Below are positions 63,992 through 64,000 of a DNA stretch of 64,000 bases, piece by piece (positions within the stretch are counted from its first letter, which is position 1; every line of letters begins with the position of its first letter). Under the pieces are notes generated by a model. It did not search any database. It was not told the origin of the DNA and worked only from the letters and a program-made list of their open reading frames with translations. Origin of the DNA: Peptoniphilus stercorisuis (GTDB lineage: Bacteria > Bacillota > Clostridia > Tissierellales > Peptoniphilaceae). Made by a program: the position numbers and the translations under genes. The stretch is from positions 86,349-150,348 of the forward strand of contig NZ_JAGGLJ010000003.1 in assembly GCF_017874395.1 (NCBI RefSeq), written 5' to 3'.

Positions 63992-64000
63992 ATGGAACAT

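Overview
The window is a 64 kb chromosomal segment of an AT-rich, low-GC Gram-positive anaerobe. Clostridial 2[4Fe-4S] ferredoxin, a very large 2-hydroxyacyl-CoA dehydratase activase protein, zinc-ribbon S14, Shine-Dalgarno sites of the AGGAGG/AGGTGA type and B. subtilis-like gene strings (yaaO-tmk-darA-holB-ricT, the S10-spc-alpha cluster) all fit Clostridia/Tissierellia, possibly a Peptoniphilaceae-like coccus. That placement is inference; no rRNA gene is present to settle it.

Layout. 1-2990: end of the str operon (fusA cut by the left edge, then tuf and a terminator). 3000-4545: a biotin-uptake unit (bioY behind a promoter carrying a BirA-type operator, then a DUF1284 protein) and a small membrane-anchored protein. 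4589-9085: yaaO-like decarboxylase, tmk, two tandem cyclic-di-AMP receptor genes, holB and ricT, ending in a terminator that lies inside the first codons of a membrane-bound alpha/beta hydrolase gene (9050-11191). 11255-16993: small conserved protein, ferritin, ferredoxin and a 1424-residue acyl-CoA dehydratase activase. 17025-19288 (minus strand): TetR regulator, a secreted stalk-domain protein and a lipoprotein. 19580-23465: cca, glmM, degV and a small membrane protein. 23733-37814: a strong promoter, a structured ~205-nt leader and the 30-gene S10-spc-alpha ribosomal cluster (rpsJ to rplQ, with secY, adk, infA and rpoA); map and rpsD are not in it.

38275-48457 is the most interesting region. 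A single plus-strand operon encodes a class III CoA-transferase, four hotdog-fold proteins of the beta-alanyl-CoA ammonia-lyase family (two of them identical in protein sequence), an acyl-CoA dehydrogenase, a DUF1097 membrane protein, a dihydropyrimidinase, an M20 N-carbamoyl-beta-alanine amidohydrolase and a LIVCS/BrnQ-type amino-acid carrier. A convergent MerR-family gene follows. The operon promoter has consensus -35 and good -10 hexamers separated by 19 bp, the hallmark of MerR-activated promoters. Together these genes would turn dihydrouracil (or imported beta-alanine) into N-carbamoyl-beta-alanine, beta-alanine, beta-alanyl-CoA, acryloyl-CoA and propionyl-CoA: a pyrimidine-to-propionate fermentation and electron sink in one regulated cassette. 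No dihydropyrimidine dehydrogenase and no etfAB are in the window.

49292-64000 is a mixed housekeeping region: phosphoglycerate-mutase-type phosphatase, mprF behind a palindrome and a terminator-like hairpin, GNAT enzymes, a CsaA-like tRNA-binding protein, an Mrp ATPase, trxB next to an unusual arylsulfotransferase-propeller/thioredoxin fusion, a HAD phosphatase, dinB, apt, bioB, a zinc-ribbon membrane protein, a P1/S58 peptidase and two near-identical tRNA-Leu(UAG) genes, each with the same terminator.

I found no CRISPR array, insertion sequence, prophage or integrase. Many genes have a better start a few codons inside the longest reading frame, decided by the Shine-Dalgarno site; those starts are used below.
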